A stretch of DNA of 64,000 nt from Erwinia billingiae Eb661 (GTDB taxonomy: Bacteria > Pseudomonadota > Gammaproteobacteria > Enterobacterales > Enterobacteriaceae), in assembly GCF_000196615.1 (NCBI RefSeq), contig NC_014306.1:2046001-2110000 (forward strand). Reading direction: 5' to 3'. A program made the translations under genes and the position numbers. The notes below the pieces were generated by a model, which did not search any database, was not told where the DNA came from, and saw nothing but the letters and a program-made list of their open reading frames with translations. Below, piece after piece: positions 28,547 to 38,267 of this stretch (position 1 is the stretch's first letter; each line of letters starts with the position of its first letter).

Positions 28547-29356
28547 ATGACGTCGATAGCAACTGAAGATCTCACAGTGTTACCACTGTGTGAGGCGGTA
28601 ATAGCAGCCACCAAAGCTATCCGCCCCGATTTCCCTGCTGAAGACGTGAATAAGCAGTTAGCGGCACTGGTAGCAGAGGCCCGCGCAGCAATTCCACAGC
28701 AGTTAGAGCAGGACATGCAGCTTGAGAAGTTAATCGAGCTGTTCTGGAAACAGTGGGGATTTGGCGGCGCCAGCGGCGTATATCGCCTGTCCGACACTCT
28801 GTGGCTGGATAATGTTCTCAGAACCCGTCAGGGAACGGCTGTCTCGTTAGGCATCATTTTCCTGCACATTGCCGGTCAGCTGTCGTTACCGCTGATGCCG
28901 GTCATTTTCCCCACCCAGCTGATTTTACGTGCCGACTGGATCGACGAAGAGATGTGGTTAATTAACCCGTTCAACGGCGATACCCTCGATGAACATACGC
29001 TGGAAGCCTGGCTGAAGGGCAATATTGGCCCGGTCGCGGAGCTGTATGACGACGACCTTCAGGAAGCCGAACCGCAGCTGGTGCTGAATAAAATGCTCGA
29101 TACGCTGAAATCCGCGCTGATGGAAGAGAAGCAGATGGAGCTGGCACTGCAGGTCAGCCAGGTGCTGGTGCAGATGGACCCGGAAGATCCCTACGAAATT
29201 CGCGACCGTGGGCTGATTTTCGCCCAGTTAGAGTGTGAACATGTGGCTTTGACGGATCTGACCTACTTTGTTGAACAGTGTCCAGAAGACCCGGTCAGCG
29301 AAATGATTAAGCTGCAGATCCATTCGATTGAACAAAAACAGATTACGCTGCATTAA
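28547..29356 (+). CDS. sirB1: SirB1 family protein
   Basis: 269 residues from the ATG with GGGGAG upstream; an earlier in-frame start at 28505 has no ribosome site. Transglutaminase-like core (GVYRLSDTLWLDNVL, GTAVSLGIIFLHIA, LPVIFPTQLILR-like stretch, LINPFNGDTL) followed by a TPR-like C-terminus (DPEDPYEIRDRGLIFAQLECEHVAL) as in E. coli SirB1/YchA. sirB2, which lies between prmC and sirB1 in E. coli, is missing; only 96 bases separate the two genes. Biochemical role unknown. Confidence 0.93.
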   Translation: MTSIATEDLTVLPLCEAVIAATKAIRPDFPAEDVNKQLAALVAEARAAIPQQLEQDMQLEKLIELFWKQWGFGGASGVYRLSDTLWLDNVLRTRQGTAVSLGIIFLHIAGQLSLPLMPVIFPTQLILRADWIDEEMWLINPFNGDTLDEHTLEAWLKGNIGPVAELYDDDLQEAEPQLVLNKMLDTLKSALMEEKQMELALQVSQVLVQMDPEDPYEIRDRGLIFAQLECEHVALTDLTYFVEQCPEDPVSEMIKLQIHSIEQKQITLH

Positions 29357-29366
29357 CAGAGAATAA

Positions 29367-30230
<864 letters not shown>

Positions 30231-30267
30231 GAAATCGGTTAAGGACATTCAGGACAAGGAGTGAATG

Positions 30268-30678
30268 ATGAAAAGAACCCTCGCCGTGTTAACGGCCGCC
30301 ATGGTGCTGGGCGGATGCAGTAGCGCTGCACAGCACGACGCGCAGGCGTCACTAGCGAACCGTAACTTTGTGCTGACCACCGTGGATGGCCAGTCCATCA
30401 GCGCGCCTCAGGGCATGAAGCCGGGGATCAACTTCAGTGATGAAATGCGCGTCACCGGCGTAATGTGTAATCGCTTCTTTGGTCAGGGCACGCTGAAAGA
30501 CAACGTGCTGAGCGTGCCGCAAATGGCGTCTACCCGCATGATGTGTAGCGATCCGAAGCTGAACCAGTGGGAAATGGCCATTGGTAAAATGCTGACCGCA
30601 GGCGCCACGGTTAAGCTTGAGCAGAACACGCTGACGCTGACCGGCGCGGGCCACTCGCTGGTCTATCGCGCGCAGTAA
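30268..30678 (+). CDS. hslJ: HslJ-like META-domain lipoprotein
   Basis: 136 residues from the second of two ATG codons, which has the better spacing from AAGGAG. Lipobox VLGGC (Cys about 18). The META domain shows NRNFVLTTVDGQ, GVMCNRFFGQG and MASTRMMCSDPKLNQWE, closely like E. coli HslJ (MCNRFSGEG, MTRMMCANPQLNE). E. coli HslJ is a heat-inducible outer-membrane lipoprotein involved in novobiocin resistance. In E. coli this gene is not next to kdsA, so the position is rearranged. Confidence 0.88.
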   Translation: MKRTLAVLTAAMVLGGCSSAAQHDAQASLANRNFVLTTVDGQSISAPQGMKPGINFSDEMRVTGVMCNRFFGQGTLKDNVLSVPQMASTRMMCSDPKLNQWEMAIGKMLTAGATVKLEQNTLTLTGAGHSLVYRAQ

Positions 30679-30704
30679 CTCTTCTTCAGTCAGTCAGTCA
30701 AATA

Positions 30705-30737
30705 AAAACGGGGCGAATAATTTCGCCCCGTTTTTTT
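30705..30737. terminator. Bidirectional terminator between hslJ and chaA
   Basis: Stem AAAACGGGGCGAA / TTCGCCCCGTTTT with a 4-nt loop and T7, between convergent genes. Confidence 0.95.
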
Positions 30738-30754
30738 ATGCTTTGCGTTTAGCG

Positions 30755-31846
30755 TTACAGCATGATGGTCATCAGATAGCCGACAAACAACGCCAGATGC
30801 GCCGCGCCGTTCAGCACGTTGGTTCTGCCGGTGGAGAAGGAGATTTGGCATAACAGCAGCGCCGCAATCATCATCACCATCTGTGGCGGCTCCAGGCCGA
30901 AGATCAGCTGCTGGCCGGTGAGGGTAGCAATAATCGTCACCGCAGGCACCGTCAGCGAGATGGTCGCCAGTACCGAACCGAAGAACAGGTTCATGGCACG
31001 CTGCACCTGATTCGCCAGCACCGCTTTAATCGCGCCCAGACCTTCCGGGGAGAGGATCAGCAAGGCCACCAGGAAGCCGGTGAACTGCTCTGGCGCATTC
31101 AGCGTGGTCAGCAAGGACTCCAGCGGCGTGGCGTTCATCTTGGTGACCGCAATCACCGCAATCAGATGCACAATCAGCCAGCCCGAGTGCCAGATGTTGG
31201 AGTGCGCGGAGGGCTTGCCGTGGTGCGGGTCATCGCCCTCATCTTCATGTTCGTAAACAAACAGGCTCTGGTGCGTTTTGGTCTGGATCAGCAGGAACAC
31301 GCCATACATCGCGGCAGAAATTGCCGAAATCAGCAGCGCCTGGCCGACGGAAAAGTTGCCGCCGGGCAGGGCATTGGGAAACACCAGCACCAGAATACCC
31401 AGCGGGAAAATGGCGATCAGGTACTGCTTAACCCCGGCGAGGTTAACGTACTGGGTGGCAAACTTGCGTCCGCCCAACAGCAACGCCGCGCCGACCAGAC
31501 CGCAGGTCACAATCATGATGATTGAATAGAGGGTGTCGCGCATCAATGCCGGTGCGGCATCGCCGGTCGCCATCAGCGCCGAGATCAGGCTGACTTCCAG
31601 GATCACCACCGACAGGCTGAGGATCAGCGAGCCGTAGGGTTCTCCCAGACGGTGTGCCAGCACATCCGCATGGCGAACCACGCTAAAGGCGCTGCTAAGG
31701 ATAGCGAACAGGGCAATAAGGTTGATGGTGATAACGATGGGAAACGAGCTTGAGGCACCCCAAAACCACAAAATACCCAGCGCGGCGAGGGGAAGAATTA
31801 AGGATGTTTCTTTATGGCGTGTTTTGACGCCTTCATGGGCACTCAT
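30755..31846 (-). CDS. chaA: Sodium-potassium/proton antiporter ChaA
   Basis: 363 residues with about 11 transmembrane helices. Two inverted alpha-repeats carry the ion-coordinating glutamates (LSVVILEVSLISALM and LLILSPEGLGAIKAVL). The central cytoplasmic loop has the acidic/histidine stretch YEHEDEGDDPHHGK typical of ChaA. Exchanges Na+, K+ and Ca2+ for protons at the inner membrane. Convergent with hslJ; divergent from chaC across a 616-base gap. Confidence 0.96.
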   Translation of the reverse strand: MSAHEGVKTRHKETSLILPLAALGILWFWGASSSFPIVITINLIALFAILSSAFSVVRHADVLAHRLGEPYGSLILSLSVVILEVSLISALMATGDAAPALMRDTLYSIIMIVTCGLVGAALLLGGRKFATQYVNLAGVKQYLIAIFPLGILVLVFPNALPGGNFSVGQALLISAISAAMYGVFLLIQTKTHQSLFVYEHEDEGDDPHHGKPSAHSNIWHSGWLIVHLIAVIAVTKMNATPLESLLTTLNAPEQFTGFLVALLILSPEGLGAIKAVLANQVQRAMNLFFGSVLATISLTVPAVTIIATLTGQQLIFGLEPPQMVMMIAALLLCQISFSTGRTNVLNGAAHLALFVGYLMTIML

Positions 31847-32462
31847 AGGCTGATTTATCCTTGTTTATCTGTCCTGTTAGCCTGAATTCAGGGAACACCT
31901 GCAGGCATAAATAATAGCATCGAACGGCAGTGGTTATATTACAAGCAACGGAATTGTAACGGGTTATCAACTTTAAACCTGTACTATTTACCATAATTTA
32001 CAGGTTTTTAATGTTTTTAGCTCAAATGACCAATAACTATGACTTTAGTAACCTATCATACTGTATTGGCATGGCTTATTTTGCCTTTATTCATCATTAA
32101 CCCCACCTTTATTTGGCTTTATGCGGATTTTTGCTGAGTAAACAGGGCGTAAAGCAGATTTTTTGCTTAAGAGCGGTGAAAGGCGTGACTTTAGCGGTGG
32201 CCAGCAATGCGCTGTTCCAGGCAGCAGCAAAAGAGGTGGATAAAGCCCTCTGTTCGCCACATTGCTGCTGAAGTTTATTCTTATAATGCCGATGATGAAG
32301 TTAAGTGAAATTTTTTCTTTTGTGACGCGGTTCAAACTTGATTGCGGGTGATGAATGACATAGGGTCATTGATAGCGTTGAAACCATGAGTTTCATAATA
32401 ATTCAATTTCAGGGACGGTAAAACGCAGTGGCAGGGAGTGAGCAGTGGCGGGCGGAGGGGTT
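31847..32462. other. 616-base region without a recognisable gene, in place of chaB
   Basis: AT-rich sequence between divergent chaA and chaC. In E. coli chaB lies before chaC; I find no ChaB-like peptide here. A short open stretch at about 32120-32275 (containing VTLAVASNALFQAAAKEVDKAL) has no start or ribosome site and no family I recognise. The remainder presumably contains the two promoters. Confidence 0.55.
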
Positions 32463-33140
32463 ATGTTAACAAGAGATTTCCTGTTAAAAGCGGATTGTAA
32501 GACAGCTTTTGGTGCTATTGAGGAATCGTTGTTATGGACCTGTGAGCAACGGGCAGCCTCATTAGCCGCTACGCTGGCCTGTCGTCCCAATCATAGCCCG
32601 GTGTGGATTTTTGGATACGGCTCGCTGATGTGGAACCCGATCTTCGAATCGGATGAAATTGCCGAAGGCACGCTGGAAGGCTGGCATCGGGCATTCTGCC
32701 TGCGCTTAACCGCCGGGCGCGGCACGGCGACCCAGCCGGGACGCATGCTGGCGTTGAAAGAGGGCGGTGAAACCACCGGGCTGGCCTATCGTTTGCCCGA
32801 AGAGAAGCTGCATGAAGAGCTGGAGCTGCTGTGGAAGCGCGAAATGGTCACCGGCTGCTATCTGCCGACCTGGTGCGATTTGAAGCTGGCAGACGGCCGC
32901 ACGGTGACCGCAATGGCGTTCGTGATGGACCCACGCCATGCGCTGTATGAAGCCGATTCCTGCCCGAAAACCATTGCGCCGCTGATTGCACAAGCCAGCG
33001 GTCCATTGGGCACCAACGCGCAGTATCTTTACTCCCTTGAACAGGAGTTAAAGAAGCGGGGCTTGTATGACGACTGCCTGACCGACCTGGTTCAGCGCGT
33101 ACGCGAGTTGCAGGAGTGCCACAACAATATGGTGGGGTGA
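32463..33140 (+). CDS. chaC: Glutathione-specific gamma-glutamylcyclotransferase
   Basis: 225 residues from the ATG with GGAGGGG upstream (MLTRDFLLKADCKTAFG), matching the E. coli start. It cleaves glutathione to 5-oxoproline and Cys-Gly. Substrate-binding FGYGSLMW is present, and the catalytic Glu lies in the WKREM segment. The stop codon sits in the loop of a GGTGGGG/CCCCACC hairpin (33131-33148). Convergent with the T6SS-like cluster. Confidence 0.96.
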   Translation: MLTRDFLLKADCKTAFGAIEESLLWTCEQRAASLAATLACRPNHSPVWIFGYGSLMWNPIFESDEIAEGTLEGWHRAFCLRLTAGRGTATQPGRMLALKEGGETTGLAYRLPEEKLHEELELLWKREMVTGCYLPTWCDLKLADGRTVTAMAFVMDPRHALYEADSCPKTIAPLIAQASGPLGTNAQYLYSLEQELKKRGLYDDCLTDLVQRVRELQECHNNMVG

Positions 33141-33150
33141 TCCCCACCGC

Positions 33151-34605
33151 TTACACGCCCGGATTGATCAGCCAGGTACCCGCTTTATTGATATCCAGCT
33201 GCTGGCTGTGTACCGCCGTGCCGGAATGGACTTCGATTTTATAGCTTCCCGCCGCCAGATTAAGCGAAGCATAGCCATTATTATTGGGCTTAACGTCCAT
33301 CGGCGTGCCGTTCAGCAACACGGTTTCACCGGCGGTCAGCTTCAGATAGACCGTTGCCAGCATCGGGCCGGTGTTCTGCGCTGCTACCGGTGGCGCAGCA
33401 CTGGCGACCGGTGCTGTGGCATCTGCCGTCGCCGCCGCGGCCGGATGCTCGACGGTTTTATCGCCTCCCCGGTTCAGCATCACCACCAGACCCACCACCG
33501 CAACCAGTGCCACCGCGCTTAACACCGCCAGCGGTTTGGACAGCTTACGGCTGCTGCGCGGGCTGACAATCTCTGCGGAGCCCGCCGTCGGGTTAACGGC
33601 AATCATCACCGGCTCAGGAAGCGGCTCCGGCTCGACTGACGGCTCGGGAGCCGGTTCGGAGATTTGCGTCACCGCCGTCACCAGCTGCTCAACCGTGCTG
33701 ACCGGCAGCTCGATCAGCGCCGCCAGCGCGTCGATAGACTGAGGACGATCCTGCGGTTTCATCGCCAGCGACTGGTCGATGGCGTTTAACAGGGATAGCG
33801 AGAAGCCTTCCGGTCGCAGCTGGGTCAACGGCTGATAGCGATCTTCGATACAGCGCACCACGCTGACCGGCGGAGGATTGCCGGTCACCAGCGTATGCAG
33901 CACCGCACCCAGCGCGTAAATATCGGTCCACGGACCCTGTTCGCTGTCGCTCTCTTCGCTGTACTGCTCGATCGGCGCATAGCCAGGCTTGAGCATAATT
34001 TCGGTTTCATCGGAGAGATTGCCGATTTCTTTGCGCGCCGAGCCGAAGTCGAGCAGCACCGGCAGCTGGTTATCCTGAATCTGGATATTGTCGAGGGAGA
34101 TATCCCGGTGCAGATAGCCACCGCGATGAATGGTATCAATGGCGCCGAATAACGGCGGCAGCAGCTGGCGGATCCAGCCATCGGTCACGCTTTCCGGGCT
34201 GCCTTGCTGCCACTCTTTCAGCGTCATTCCGCTGTAGTAGAGCGTGCCCATATAGGCGGTGCCGTTCTCTTCCCAGAAGCGCAGCACGTGCAGCAAGCCA
34301 GGATGATTAAAGCGGGCGAGCAGGCGGGCTTCCTGAATAAAGCTGTTCAGGCCGGCGTTAAATAACTTCTGATAGCGTTCACCGCGCAGCACGATGGTCA
34401 GATCGTCCCCGCGCGAGGCCAGCGAAATCGGCAGATATTCTTTGATCGCAATGGTGCGTTCAAGCAGATGATCCCAGGCACGATAAACGATCCCGAAGCC
34501 GCCACCGCCAATCACTTCCTTGATCTCAAACTCATTAAAACGGTGCCCGGCCGGAAGCGCATTGGGGACTGTTTTGGTTTTCTCGTTCGCCGACATAGTA
34601 TCCAT
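33151..34605 (-). CDS. PpkA-type membrane serine/threonine kinase
   Basis: 484 residues (or 481 if the ATG at 34596 is used; it has the better ribosome site). Kinase domain about 20-290: glycine loop IGGGGFGIVY, Lys in TIAIKEY, catalytic HRDISLDN, DFGSA and YAPIEQY. A proline/glutamate-rich linker leads to one transmembrane helix (about 370-390) and a periplasmic PEGA-like tail (LKLTAGETVLLNGTPMDV). In T6SS threonine-phosphorylation pathways PpkA phosphorylates Fha. Here it ends a minus-strand operon with pppA, fha, tagF, tssM and tssL. The gene between it and pppA encodes an exported protein that could be the stimulus sensed by the periplasmic tail (inference). Confidence 0.9.
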   Translation of the reverse strand: MDTMSANEKTKTVPNALPAGHRFNEFEIKEVIGGGGFGIVYRAWDHLLERTIAIKEYLPISLASRGDDLTIVLRGERYQKLFNAGLNSFIQEARLLARFNHPGLLHVLRFWEENGTAYMGTLYYSGMTLKEWQQGSPESVTDGWIRQLLPPLFGAIDTIHRGGYLHRDISLDNIQIQDNQLPVLLDFGSARKEIGNLSDETEIMLKPGYAPIEQYSEESDSEQGPWTDIYALGAVLHTLVTGNPPPVSVVRCIEDRYQPLTQLRPEGFSLSLLNAIDQSLAMKPQDRPQSIDALAALIELPVSTVEQLVTAVTQISEPAPEPSVEPEPLPEPVMIAVNPTAGSAEIVSPRSSRKLSKPLAVLSAVALVAVVGLVVMLNRGGDKTVEHPAAAATADATAPVASAAPPVAAQNTGPMLATVYLKLTAGETVLLNGTPMDVKPNNNGYASLNLAAGSYKIEVHSGTAVHSQQLDINKAGTWLINPGV

Positions 34606-34611
34606 CCGGAG

Positions 34612-35562
34612 TTAGTTAACGGTGCGCCAGGCGCCAATAGCCGGATCGGCCAGGTCTGCATGCAGGTCATCAACCAGCAGCACGGTAATCTTCGCTTGCG
34701 GATCCATCACTTTCGCCCAGGCCTTGCGCAGTGCATCAACCCGGGTTTTCAGCTGTTCGGGATCGGTCGCCTGGGTTTTGTCCATTTTAACCAGCATCAC
34801 GCCATCAAACGACCATACGTGCTGCGTGGCGTTAAACGGCAGCAGCAACCAACTGTCAGGCGCGTCGGCTTTGGCGGCCACCAGGCGCTGATTGTTGGCT
34901 GCGACAATATCCAGCGCCCCGGAGGCAGGGTGAATATTTTTCAGCGGGTAGCCTTCGTAGAACTGCACCGGCACCGGCTCGGATTTCCCGTTGCTGGAAA
35001 GGGTCAGTTCGCTTGGGCCTTCCAGCCAGCCTTCGGTTGAACAGGTCAGCCGCTTGCTGTCGGGGATAAACAGCGACTGGCCTTTGTCGTCCCACCAGGT
35101 ACGGAAATGACAGCCGGCAGGCAGATCGAAATGCTGCAACGGTGCGCTGTTGGCCGGCTGTGACAGATCCAGCGGTGAGGCATTGCTGGCGGTCGCGGCG
35201 GCGGTGGCATCGGCGATGACGATCGGGCGCCAGCTCTGCTCTTTCGAGGCGGTACCGGTGGCCAGAACCGATCCGGCATCGTTGGTCATCTGCCACGGCA
35301 GCTCGACCAGCTTGCCACACTGATTTTGCAACAGGTTGCCCACGCGCGGCAGGAAGGTGGTCAGCACGCTGGACTCTTTGCTTTTGCCGGAGACGATACG
35401 CAAATGAATGTTATCCTGGCACCAGTCCTGCGGCGCGTTACTTTCCACGTTATCAATAAACACTTCCAGCGCCAGGCTGGGAGAGTAAACCACGCGGTAA
35501 TCATCAGCCTGTGCGGCAGTTGCTATCAACAGTGTGGCAGTAGCTGGCAACCAGAATTTCAT
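34612..35562 (-). CDS. Exported protein of unknown function in the T6SS-like cluster
   Basis: 316 residues. A clear signal peptide (about 1-19, ending AQA) precedes DDYRVVYSPSLALEVFIDNV. Five cysteines, VVYSPSL, WRPIVIADA, a GCHFRTWWDDKGQSLFIPDSKRLTC stretch split around residues 150-175 and a late AKITVLLVDDLHADLADP segment are visible. I do not recognise the family. No transmembrane helix or lipobox is seen, so it is probably periplasmic. It lies 14 bases downstream of pppA and just before ppkA in the same operon, so it belongs to this system rather than to the neighbouring core genes. Confidence 0.75.
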   Translation of the reverse strand: MKFWLPATATLLIATAAQADDYRVVYSPSLALEVFIDNVESNAPQDWCQDNIHLRIVSGKSKESSVLTTFLPRVGNLLQNQCGKLVELPWQMTNDAGSVLATGTASKEQSWRPIVIADATAAATASNASPLDLSQPANSAPLQHFDLPAGCHFRTWWDDKGQSLFIPDSKRLTCSTEGWLEGPSELTLSSNGKSEPVPVQFYEGYPLKNIHPASGALDIVAANNQRLVAAKADAPDSWLLLPFNATQHVWSFDGVMLVKMDKTQATDPEQLKTRVDALRKAWAKVMDPQAKITVLLVDDLHADLADPAIGAWRTVN

Positions 35563-35576
35563 AGCGATCCTTGGTG

Positions 35577-36353
35577 TTAATCACGCGGCGGTAAAAAACG
35601 AGCCGAATCCGCCATCGATTGTAATAGGGTGGTTTCCTGTGGCGAGCCTACCCAAACGGCCACAGCACTCAAATTGTCTTTTTTTTCACTGCGATTAATG
35701 GCTTTTTGCATCAGTGCCAGCCACTCTTCCGGCGAGTTGACCATCCGCAGCGCCTGCTCCATTTCCTGCGGCGACAGGCTGCACCAGAAGCCGTCGGTAC
35801 AGACCAGAAAGGCATCGCCATCTTCCAGCTGGATCACATCGCTGTAGCTGACCGGAAGCGTGCCATCCGCGCCGAGCGCATTATAAAGTAAATTACTGTT
35901 AATACCGGAATTATCAACACCGGCCTCTTTCATTTGCTGGGCCAGACTGTGGTCACGGGTCACCGTATTGATGAAGCCACGACGGAAGTGATAAACACGG
36001 CTGTCACCAGCGTGGGCCCACCATGCGCGTTGTTGCACGCGGTCAATAAACAGCGCGGCAAGGGTGGTGCTCATGCGCTTAAAATTCAGATTATTCCTCT
36101 GCGCCTGGCGGATCGCCTGGTCGGCTTTGGTGACCCATTTTTCGGTATCAGCCGGATTTATCGGCCGGTCATCGGCGAATTCGGTCAGTAACGCATCACG
36201 GGCCAGTCGGGCGGCGATCTCACCACCCTCGGTGCCCGCCACGCCATCGCAGACTAAAAAACAGGCAGAATGCGCGCCGGTGTACTCACCCGTTTCATCC
36301 TGATTGCTCTCTCTTGCGCCAATTTCTGAGGTCGAGGCAGTGTTAATCTTCAT
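35577..36353 (-). CDS. PppA-type PP2C protein phosphatase
   Basis: 258 residues. PP2C motifs in order: RESNQDETGEY (metal-binding Asp), FLVCDGVAGTEGGEIAA, WWAHAGDSRVY, TRDHSLAQQM, FLVCTDGFW and the final DNLSAVAVWV. It would reverse the phosphorylation made by the PpkA-like kinase on the FHA protein. The start overlaps the stop of the fha gene by four bases. Confidence 0.92.
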   Translation of the reverse strand: MKINTASTSEIGARESNQDETGEYTGAHSACFLVCDGVAGTEGGEIAARLARDALLTEFADDRPINPADTEKWVTKADQAIRQAQRNNLNFKRMSTTLAALFIDRVQQRAWWAHAGDSRVYHFRRGFINTVTRDHSLAQQMKEAGVDNSGINSNLLYNALGADGTLPVSYSDVIQLEDGDAFLVCTDGFWCSLSPQEMEQALRMVNSPEEWLALMQKAINRSEKKDNLSAVAVWVGSPQETTLLQSMADSARFLPPRD

Positions 36354-37516
36354 TCATCTTCCGGTCTGATTTGTGAGTCTTTGTACTGATTCACTTCCAT
36401 GTCATAGGCCTGCAGGAATGCATCGCCAAACAGGGTATGGAAATCGTCCTCAATTTCGCCTGAGGTGTTCTGATAATGACGTTGATAGGCTTGCCACATC
36501 GCGGCTTTTTTGCTGCCCGGCAGACCAAATTTTGGCAAGACGCCATCACGTTTCGCATTATCCTCCAGCCGCTGAGGATTAAACGACTGCAGCATGGCGG
36601 CGATAATCGCGCGGATGCCGGCAATCATCCCCAGCTGATGCGCTTGCAGATCGACCAGCGCATCGCGCACCGCCTGCTCTGGCGGCATAAAGCCCGGCAT
36701 CTGGCTCTGATAAATCTGCATCAGCACGGTTTTACCCGACGGCAGGATCTTAAACGGATTATTGGCTTCATTGAGGATCATGGTCATTTCGGCCTTCACG
36801 CCGCGCTTGAGGATCGAGCGCGAAGAGAGCAGGGCAACCGTTCCCTGCGAAAACAGGCTCAGCATTCTGCCGGTCATCCGCAGCTGATCTTCGGTCAGCG
36901 CCGGTTTACCCGCACCGTGCTCCAGACCCATGCCTTCCATCAGCGCCGCCAGCAGCCGTTCGGCGTTGCTGTCGCTGGCCGGGCGTTCGCTGTAAGGCGC
37001 GTCATGACCAATCGGTTCGATTCCCAGCCTGGCATCATTCTGGCGGGCGGTGCGCGCCGCGAGCTGTTCCGGCGTCTGCGCATCGCTGGAGTGGATAATA
37101 ATCGGCTCTTCTTCATGCAGGATCCCCAACGGATCGGCCGGCAGCGAGTGATCCTCGCCAAACAGCGCCAGCGGGTCGACATCGCTGAACGGCGTTTCAC
37201 TGGCCCGTGCCGGATCGCTGACCTGAATCTGATAGTCGCCAATGCTCAGCAAATCGCCATGTTGCAGCGCAATCTGGCTGCCGCGTGCCAGCGGCGCCTG
37301 GTTATGCAACACCGCAATCACACTGCCGTGACTGGTCAGCCGGCAGTCGCCGCTGCTGGCCACGTGCACCACCGCCTGCAGGCGAGAAATAGCACGTTCG
37401 TCATCGGGAAGGACCAGATCGTTATCCACGCTGCGGCCAATGGTGCCGCCGGGGGCGACAAAGTCACAGGCGGTGACGGGCGCCTCGGTTCTGCTCTCAA
37501 CAATGGTAAATCGCAT
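36350..37516 (-). CDS. T6SS-associated FHA-domain protein (Fha/TagH)
   Basis: 388 residues. N-terminal FHA domain (about 1-105) with GRSVDNDLVLPDDERAISR. The histidine usual in the SRxH motif is Gln here (SRLQA), while the phosphothreonine-contact Arg and Ser are kept. A variable acidic middle is followed by the type VI FHA C-terminal domain (about 200-380; MLSLFSQGTVALLSSRSILK, NNPFKILPSGKTVLMQIYQ, AMWQAYQRHYQ). Substrate and scaffold of the kinase/phosphatase pair in the same operon. Confidence 0.9.
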   Translation of the reverse strand: MRFTIVESRTEAPVTACDFVAPGGTIGRSVDNDLVLPDDERAISRLQAVVHVASSGDCRLTSHGSVIAVLHNQAPLARGSQIALQHGDLLSIGDYQIQVSDPARASETPFSDVDPLALFGEDHSLPADPLGILHEEEPIIIHSSDAQTPEQLAARTARQNDARLGIEPIGHDAPYSERPASDSNAERLLAALMEGMGLEHGAGKPALTEDQLRMTGRMLSLFSQGTVALLSSRSILKRGVKAEMTMILNEANNPFKILPSGKTVLMQIYQSQMPGFMPPEQAVRDALVDLQAHQLGMIAGIRAIIAAMLQSFNPQRLEDNAKRDGVLPKFGLPGSKKAAMWQAYQRHYQNTSGEIEDDFHTLFGDAFLQAYDMEVNQYKDSQIRPEDE

Positions 37517-37554
37517 GCGCTTTTCCTGAAGCCAGGGCCAGAGGCCAAATAACT

Positions 37555-38253
37555 CTATTCAAACATCGGAGGATAGAGTCCATGTCGACCCGGTTGCGCC
37601 ACGGCGGCCGGATCGAATAATTGTGAAAAAAGCTGTGCGGTGAGGTTGCCGCTGTGTTTATGGCTGACCAGAGGATAGCCGTCGCTCTGATTGGTCCACC
37701 AGTAGCTGGTGTACTGGCCGGGATTGAAGCGTTGTGACACTTCATGCCAGGCCAGCGTGCAGGGGAGATCCTGGTAGCCAATCACGTCCATAATGTCCGA
37801 TCTGCCGGTGTCAGGAAGCGACAGGGGCGGCAGGGAAAGTAACGCCTGGCTCAGTGCGTCTGGGGTGACGTTGGTCGACACCGCACGGTGCAAAGTCTGG
37901 CCGAGGTGGCTAAACCAGTCGCCCGACACCGCCAGCTGCGCCGGATGCCAGAGGCTGACCGGCACGCTTTGTACCGCCAGCAGCGGCCACGCGCGACCCA
38001 CTCTGTCGCGTGAGGCCAGCAGGCAGCCAATCTGCACCCGCTGCACGCCCAGCGTGGCGGGCAGGGCGAAATTCCATACCGGCGCCCGGCTGAACAGCTC
38101 AGCGTTGCGCTCACTGTGGTGATGCCAGTGCGATAAACCGAGCTGGAACCAGTTTGACCAGCTGTTGACCATCGCCTCAGGCAACCTGCGCTGAAGAAAA
38201 TCACCGGTGGAAGGCAGCTTGCCGTACCATCCCAACTCTGTATTTTCTGCCAT
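37555..38253 (-). CDS. TagF/ImpM family T6SS post-translational regulator
   Basis: 232 residues. The family N-terminus is plain: LGWYGKLPSTGDFLQRRLP, followed by WSNWFQLGLSHWHH and a later VGRAWPLLAVQSV. TagF proteins bind Fha and repress T6SS assembly in Pseudomonas. Here the gene is 14 bases after tssM and 38 before fha. Confidence 0.9.
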   Translation of the reverse strand: MAENTELGWYGKLPSTGDFLQRRLPEAMVNSWSNWFQLGLSHWHHHSERNAELFSRAPVWNFALPATLGVQRVQIGCLLASRDRVGRAWPLLAVQSVPVSLWHPAQLAVSGDWFSHLGQTLHRAVSTNVTPDALSQALLSLPPLSLPDTGRSDIMDVIGYQDLPCTLAWHEVSQRFNPGQYTSYWWTNQSDGYPLVSHKHSGNLTAQLFSQLFDPAAVAQPGRHGLYPPMFE

Positions 38254-38267
38254 AGTGCTGACCTTAT

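Noticed and set aside
32120..32275. Possible chaB or other gene remnant between chaA and chaC
   Set aside because: The open stretch shows no similarity to ChaB that I can recognise and has no start or ribosome site.
33131..33148. GGTGGGG/CCCCACC hairpin at the chaC stop as a terminator
   Set aside because: The stem is good but no T-tract follows on either strand, so I do not call it a rho-independent terminator.
36476..37552. A 358-codon open frame on the plus strand opposite the FHA gene
   Set aside because: His/Gln/Arg-rich shadow of a gene with clear FHA and T6SS motifs.
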